A DNA stretch of 10,745 nucleotides from Bacteroidota bacterium. Lineage in GTDB: Bacteria; Bacteroidota; Rhodothermia; Rhodothermales; Bin80. The position numbers were made by a program, and so were the translations under genes. The stretch is taken from NCBI GenBank assembly GCA_026702635.1, contig JAPPBZ010000315.1, positions 1-10,745 on the forward strand, written 5' to 3'. This document shows positions 6,764 through 10,745 of the stretch, in pieces; positions within the stretch are counted from its first letter, which is position 1; every line of letters begins with the position of its first letter. The notes under the pieces were generated by a model. The model had not been told where the DNA came from. It searched no databases and saw only the letters and a program-made list of their open reading frames with translations.

Positions 6764-8870
6764 TTTTGCATCCATCCCCTTCCAGCGATCCAGGACCTCT
6801 TCTGGGATTGAGCCTGAGACCAGCGAAAAAAGCCTCCAGTATGGCGCCGCCGACATGGAAGCATTTGAGCATCTGGATTATGCTGCAGGCATCCCCCCCT
6901 TCCTGCGCGGCCCCTATGCATCCATGTACACGATGCGCCCATGGACGATCCGGCAATATGCCGGATTTTCCACGGCAGAAGAATCCAATACTTTTTACAA
7001 AAATGCGCTCGCGGCAGGCCAACGCGGGCTCTCGGTCGCCTTTGATCTCCCGACACACAGAGGATACGACTCCGACAATGCATTCGTCCATGGTGATGTT
7101 GGACAGGCGGGAGTTGCAATTGACAGTGTTGAGGACATGCGGATCCTGTTTGCAGATATTCCGCTTGAAAATATGAGCGTGTCCATGACCATGAACGGTG
7201 CGGTGTTGCCCATCATGGCATTTTTCATCGTAGCGGCAGAGGAATTCGGGGTGCAACCCAACCAGCTTAGCGGTACGATTCAGAACGACGTTCTGAAAGA
7301 ATTCATGGTGCGCAACACCTATATCTACCCGCCCGCACCTTCCATGCGTATTGCAGGGGATATTATTGAATGGTGTGCCCATAAGATGCCCCGCTTCAAT
7401 CCCGTATCTGTCAGCGGGTACCACATGCACGAAGCCGGAGCGCCAGCTGACCTGGAGCTTGCCTACACACTTGCCAACGGACTCGAATACGTACGCACCG
7501 GTCTTGATCGCGGCCTGGAGATTGATTCCTTCGCACCGAGACTCTCCTTTTTCTTCGGGATTGGCATGGATCATTTTACGGAGATTGCCAAGCTCCGGGC
7601 CGCCCGTTTGCTCTGGGCTAGACTCATCCAGCCATTTGCTCCCCGGAACCCGAGGTCCATGGCCCTGCGCATGCATTGCCAGACCTCAGGCTACAGCCTT
7701 ACTGCACAGGATCCCCACAATAATGTAGCTCGCACGACCCTTGAGGCACTCTCTGCCGTTTGCGGCCAAACCCAATCGCTACACACGAATGCACTGGATG
7801 AAGCACTTGCACTTCCTTCAACACACGCGGCCAGAGTTGCCCGCAATACGCAGCTGATTCTGCGGGAGGAATCGAGGCTGACCCGCGCGATTGACCCCTG
7901 GGGAGGCTCCTACCTGGTTGAACATCTTACTCACACATTAATGCACCAGGCATGGAAGCATATCCAAGAAATTGAGTCGATGGGAGGCATGACAAAAGCT
8001 ATTGCGACCGGCTTTCCCAAGATGAGAATCGAGGAAGCCGCTGCTGCCAAACAGGCACATATTGATCGGGGGGACGAAATCATTGTCGGCGTGAATGCCT
8101 TCCAATCCGGGGCGAATACCGAGATCCCGCTACTTCGAGTCGACAATGCAGAAGTGCTCGCCAATCAGTCCCGCCGATTAGAAGAACTGAAGAAATCCAG
8201 GGATATGACAAAGGTACGTGCGTCTCTGGAAAACCTACACGCTGCCGCATCCCAAAAGAACTTAAATTTACTGGACGCCGCAGTAGAGGCAGCGCGGGAT
8301 CGTGCGACGCTGGGAGAGATCTCCAGTGCCCTCGAAACCGTATTTGGCCGTTACACTGCCCACAACGAAACCGTTACCGGTATTTACTCTGCCGTTATGG
8401 AAACCGATCAAGCTACTGATCGCGCCCGCTTCCTTGCAGATCAGTTTGCAGACCGCTCAGGACGCCGACCGCGGATCTTGGTCGCGAAGCTTGGCCTAGA
8501 CGGGCACGACCGTGGGGCACGGGCGATTGCCACGGCATTTGCCGACCTGGGATTTGACGTTGATGTGGGACCGCTCTTTCAATCCCCTGAAGAAGTTGCC
8601 CGCCAAGCGATTGAAAATGATGTTCATATTACGGGCATTTCCAGTCTTGCTGGCGCTCACAGAACGCTTGTGCCTGAGTTCATGAAGATTTTGGAGCAGC
8701 ATCACCGGAGTGACATTGAAGTCGTTGTCGGAGGAATCATTCCAGCCGAGGACTACCCCTTACTTCACCAATCGGGGGTCCGTGAAATTTTTGGCCCTGG
8801 AACCGTCATCGCAGAGGCAGCAATTACGATTCTGCACCGTTTACTGGATGATCATGCTCCGAAGTCCTGA
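6753..8870 (+). CDS. mutB: Methylmalonyl-CoA mutase large (catalytic) subunit
   Basis: Adenosylcobalamin-dependent radical isomerase linking propionyl-CoA metabolism to the TCA cycle through succinyl-CoA. The 705 residues are full family length. The substrate TIM barrel includes TMRPWTIRQYAGFSTAEESN at residues 60-79 with active-site Tyr59 just before it, GLSVAFDLPTHRGYDSDN at 92-109, GTIQNDVLKEFMVRNTYIYP at 174-193, Arg199, and SGYHMHEAGA at 221-230 with catalytic His224. The B12 domain follows a linker: RRPRILVAKLGLDGHDRG at 571-588 contains DxHxxG with cobalt-ligating His585, then GGIIP at 660-664 and FGPGT at 680-684. The usual YHMQEAGA reads YHMHEAGA. The TMRPW signature and the adjacent mutA favour methylmalonyl-CoA over isobutyryl-CoA or ethylmalonyl-CoA as substrate. 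The start ATG lies inside the mutA 3' end, which suggests coupled translation. Confidence 0.97.
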   Translation: MRPDFASIPFQRSRTSSGIEPETSEKSLQYGAADMEAFEHLDYAAGIPPFLRGPYASMYTMRPWTIRQYAGFSTAEESNTFYKNALAAGQRGLSVAFDLPTHRGYDSDNAFVHGDVGQAGVAIDSVEDMRILFADIPLENMSVSMTMNGAVLPIMAFFIVAAEEFGVQPNQLSGTIQNDVLKEFMVRNTYIYPPAPSMRIAGDIIEWCAHKMPRFNPVSVSGYHMHEAGAPADLELAYTLANGLEYVRTGLDRGLEIDSFAPRLSFFFGIGMDHFTEIAKLRAARLLWARLIQPFAPRNPRSMALRMHCQTSGYSLTAQDPHNNVARTTLEALSAVCGQTQSLHTNALDEALALPSTHAARVARNTQLILREESRLTRAIDPWGGSYLVEHLTHTLMHQAWKHIQEIESMGGMTKAIATGFPKMRIEEAAAAKQAHIDRGDEIIVGVNAFQSGANTEIPLLRVDNAEVLANQSRRLEELKKSRDMTKVRASLENLHAAASQKNLNLLDAAVEAARDRATLGEISSALETVFGRYTAHNETVTGIYSAVMETDQATDRARFLADQFADRSGRRPRILVAKLGLDGHDRGARAIATAFADLGFDVDVGPLFQSPEEVARQAIENDVHITGISSLAGAHRTLVPEFMKILEQHHRSDIEVVVGGIIPAEDYPLLHQSGVREIFGPGTVIAEAAITILHRLLDDHAPKS

Positions 8871-9825
8871 AATTGAACTATTGGCAAAGGGGATTCTGGC
8901 CGGGGATCGCATGAGCCTCAGCCAGGGGATTACACTTCTGGAAAGCACATTGGAGACGGACCAGGAAACATCGGAACGTCTACTTAGCTCTCTGCTTCCC
9001 AAAACGGATACCGCGCTCCGCGTTGCAGTCACTGGTGCTCCGGGAGTCGGGAAAAGCACGTTCATTGAGGCACTTGGGATGCATCTGGTTGAGTCTGGAA
9101 ACAAGGTTGCTGTCCTGACGATTGATCCATCTAGCCCCCGAACCGGTGGGAGTATTCTGGGTGATAAAACACGTATGCCCCGGCTTGCAAAACATCCTGA
9201 CTCATTCATTCGCCCCTCCCCCTCTGGAACTATCACGGGTGGACTTGCCCACGCCACACGCTCTGCAATCCTTCTTTGCGATGCTGCGGGATATAACCCT
9301 ATCCTGATTGAGACGGTCGGTACCGGCCAGGGGGAGTATGCCGCACGGCAGACAGTTGATGTGGTCCTTTTACTGGTACTGGCACATGCCGGCGACGAAC
9401 TACAGGGAATCAAACGCGGCATTCTTGAGACCGCAGATCTCATTGCCGTCTCCAAGGCAGATGGCCCCCTGAGAGAGAAGGCCGCCCTTACTGCCAAAAC
9501 CTACCGGCGTGCGCTTGCCCTTTCTCCAAACCGCTCCGCCATTCCCAAAGTCATGATCAGCAGTGCACTCGAAAATACCGGGATCGTGGATATCTGGGAT
9601 GCGATCAAGGAGTTTGAGCACACAGCAAGAAAAAACGGGCAACTCGATCGAAGACGTCATGAACAGATCAAATCTGCGATCTTTGAAGCTGCAAAAGAAC
9701 TCTTTTTGACACGCTTCAGCAAATCTAAAGATCTTCAGCATGAACTGCAACAACTTCAGAAACAAGTCATCCAGGGCGAGTGCACGGTCAACGAGGCAGC
9801 CCACATTTTACTTCGTGATCTATGA
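8854..9825 (+). CDS. meaB: Methylmalonyl-CoA mutase-associated GTPase (MeaB/ArgK family)
   Basis: G-protein chaperone that gates delivery of adenosylcobalamin to the mutase and protects or reactivates it, using GTP hydrolysis. The 323 residues fit the family. Visible motifs are the P-loop GAPGVGKST at 61-69, DPSSPRTGGSILGDKTRM at 91-108 (metal binding and switch), ETVGTGQGE at 153-161 where ETVGVGQSE is common, AGDELQGIKRGILE at 179-192, SKAD at 200-203 in place of the guanine-specificity motif NKAD, and SALENTG at 237-243 as G5. The start is inside the end of mutB. ATG at 8854 (MLRSPEIELLAKGILAGDR) is chosen, and 8848 would add two residues. A longer frame opening at 8710 would overlap mutB by 161 bases and is unlikely. 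Last gene of the mut operon; a 152-base gap follows. Confidence 0.95.
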   Translation: MLRSPEIELLAKGILAGDRMSLSQGITLLESTLETDQETSERLLSSLLPKTDTALRVAVTGAPGVGKSTFIEALGMHLVESGNKVAVLTIDPSSPRTGGSILGDKTRMPRLAKHPDSFIRPSPSGTITGGLAHATRSAILLCDAAGYNPILIETVGTGQGEYAARQTVDVVLLLVLAHAGDELQGIKRGILETADLIAVSKADGPLREKAALTAKTYRRALALSPNRSAIPKVMISSALENTGIVDIWDAIKEFEHTARKNGQLDRRRHEQIKSAIFEAAKELFLTRFSKSKDLQHELQQLQKQVIQGECTVNEAAHILLRDL

Positions 9826-9897
9826 GATTTGCAATTCGTTTGACTCTGCCCTGCATGCCATGTATGGCGGGGTTCATTATGTCAGAGAAAAAACTCT

Positions 9898-9913
9898 ATG
9901 CCGCAAGGGGCAT
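9898..9913 (+). terminator. Weak candidate hairpin after meaB
   Basis: A 5-bp stem with a 6-base loop lies 72 bases after the meaB stop. No proper U-tract follows, so if it ends transcription it may need another factor. It is the best hairpin in the gap, but the evidence is thin. Confidence 0.2.
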
Positions 9914-9929
9914 CCTGTTTCCCTATCCA

Positions 9930-9961
9930 TTGACTGAAACACAACCTAGATAATCTATAAA
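9930..9961 (+). promoter_or_regulatory. Candidate glnS promoter
   Basis: TTGACT at 9930-9935 and TATAAA at 9956-9961 are separated by 20 bases. That is long for an E. coli-type sigma-70 promoter but closer to the wider layout of Bacteroidota promoters. The start codon follows 16 bases later, giving a very short leader. The palindrome TAGATAATCTA (9947-9957) overlaps the downstream part and could be an operator or coincidence. Confidence 0.3.
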
Positions 9962-9977
9962 TCCCCATTCTGATTCA

Positions 9978-10745
9978 ATGGCACAATCATCAACTACTAG
10001 CGATTTTATCCGAACGATCATCAACAGGGACCTTGACGCAGGGACACATGAACGCATCGTTGTGCGATTTCCACCCGAGCCGAATGGATTTCTTCATATT
10101 GGGCATGCAAAGAGCAGTACCCTGAATTTCGGGTTAGCCGCCGAGTACGGCGGCCAGTGTCACTTACGTTTTGACGATACAAACCCTGAAACAGAAGACC
10201 AGAAATACGTAGATGCCATCAAGCGAGATCTGCGATGGCTAGGCTTCGATTGGGGCGAGCACGAGTACTACGCCTCCGATTACTTTGAGACGCTGTATGA
10301 TTGGGCATGCCAACTCATCCAAAAGGGGTTGGCATACGTCGATGATTCTCCAGAGAATATTATCCGGGGAATGCGGGGCACTGTTACCTCTCCTGGGAGC
10401 CATAGCCCGTATCGTGATCGCTCACCCGAAGAAAACCTGGATCGGTTCGAGGCCATGCGTTTGGGACAATTTGACGATGGTGCCTGTGTCCTTCGTGCCA
10501 AGATTGACATGGCACACCCAAACATGAAGATGCGTGACCCGCTCATGTACCGTGTTCGACATGCGACACATTACCGCAGAGGGGATCAGTGGTGCATCTA
10601 TCCATTCTATGACTGGGCGCATGGGCAATCAGATGCCATCGAGGGAATCACACATTCGATCTGTACTCTTGAATTTTCTACCAACCGTGTCCTCTACGAC
10701 TGGTATCTGGATGCTCTTGAGATTGACCCCCGCCCTCGACAATAC
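9978..10745 (+). CDS. glnS: Glutaminyl-tRNA synthetase, 3' end outside window
   Basis: Class I aminoacyl-tRNA synthetase that charges tRNA-Gln with glutamine in the cytosol. The visible 256 residues are about the N-terminal half of a protein usually near 550. I translated it from the ATG at 9978. The Rossmann-fold start FPPEPNGFLHIGHAKS (residues 31-46) carries the HIGH motif. RFDDTNPETEDQKYV, LAYVDD, SPYRDRSPEENL, LRAKIDM, MRDPLMYR, WCIYPFYDWAH and EGITHSICTLEF follow in the order and spacing of bacterial GlnRS. CTLEF with the preceding WCIYP distinguishes GlnRS from GluRS. The KMSKR-type motif lies beyond the window. No Shine-Dalgarno sequence is seen. A bona fide GlnRS implies direct glutaminylation rather than sole reliance on the Glu-tRNA amidotransferase route. 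Confidence 0.96.
   Translation, partial: MAQSSTTSDFIRTIINRDLDAGTHERIVVRFPPEPNGFLHIGHAKSSTLNFGLAAEYGGQCHLRFDDTNPETEDQKYVDAIKRDLRWLGFDWGEHEYYASDYFETLYDWACQLIQKGLAYVDDSPENIIRGMRGTVTSPGSHSPYRDRSPEENLDRFEAMRLGQFDDGACVLRAKIDMAHPNMKMRDPLMYRVRHATHYRRGDQWCIYPFYDWAHGQSDAIEGITHSICTLEFSTNRVLYDWYLDALEIDPRPRQY

Larger units (their letters stand above)
9826..9977. other. Intergenic gap between meaB and glnS
   Basis: These 152 bases should contain the end of the mut operon transcript and the glnS promoter. A weak hairpin ATGCC-GCAAGG-GGCAT (9898-9913) is followed by CCTGTTTCCC, too T-poor for a confident terminator. Two overlapping frames of about 25-29 codons (for example one starting MAGFIMSEKK near 9864) show no family features and are not called. 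Confidence 0.45.

Noticed and set aside
6636..7676. Minus-strand 346-residue open frame opposite mutA/mutB
   Set aside because: It lies wholly antisense to strongly conserved mutA and mutB coding sequence and shows no recognisable domain; typical shadow frame.
8841..9497. Minus-strand 218-residue open frame opposite meaB
   Set aside because: Antisense shadow of a confidently identified G-protein gene; composition is Ser/Arg-rich without family features.
9864..9953. Short plus-strand frame between meaB and glnS beginning MAGFIMSEKK
   Set aside because: Only 29 codons, no start signal, an alternative overlapping frame of similar length, and no known family; not enough to call a gene.

Overview
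The window reads as chromosomal DNA of a moderate-GC (about 50%) bacterium, most plausibly in or near the Bacteroidota, perhaps the Rhodothermota/Balneolota side. That placement is inference. It rests on a cmk-rpsA pair encoding a long six-domain S1 protein, a two-subunit methylmalonyl-CoA mutase (mutA-mutB) with meaB, start codons that lack clear Shine-Dalgarno sequences, and a bacterial-type glutaminyl-tRNA synthetase. No rRNA, tRNA, CRISPR array, insertion sequence or phage gene was seen. The longest stretch without a gene is 176 bases.

Left part, minus strand (1-4789): reading leftwards, cytidylate kinase (cmk) is followed by ribosomal protein S1 (rpsA) and then by an ALDH7-type aldehyde dehydrogenase that runs off the left edge. 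S1 is the most unusual gene here. Six S1 domains are flanked by an acidic N-terminal extension with a 133-residue stretch lacking any Lys, Arg or His, and by a C-terminal tail of 15-residue tandem repeats. That tail switches from strongly acidic units (five copies) to strongly basic, histone-H1-like Lys/Ala units (three copies).

Right part, plus strand (4801-10745): a small SpoU/TrmH-type RNA 2'-O-methyltransferase starts 11 bases from the divergent cmk start. Its stop overlaps the start region of mutA. mutA overlaps mutB by 11 bases and mutB overlaps meaB by 17 bases, so these four genes look like one translationally coupled operon. MutA and MutB form the adenosylcobalamin enzyme that interconverts methylmalonyl-CoA and succinyl-CoA, and MeaB is its G-protein chaperone. 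MutA is short and appears to lack most of the vestigial cobalamin domain. After a 152-base gap with a possible promoter, glnS begins and runs off the right edge.

Overall this is mainly a housekeeping and central-metabolism region. I see no convincing new multi-gene system. The points worth follow-up are the charge-switching S1 tail, a possible hairpin in the rpsA leader, the reduced MutA, substitutions in the MeaB GTPase motifs, and the compact cmk/methyltransferase divergent junction.
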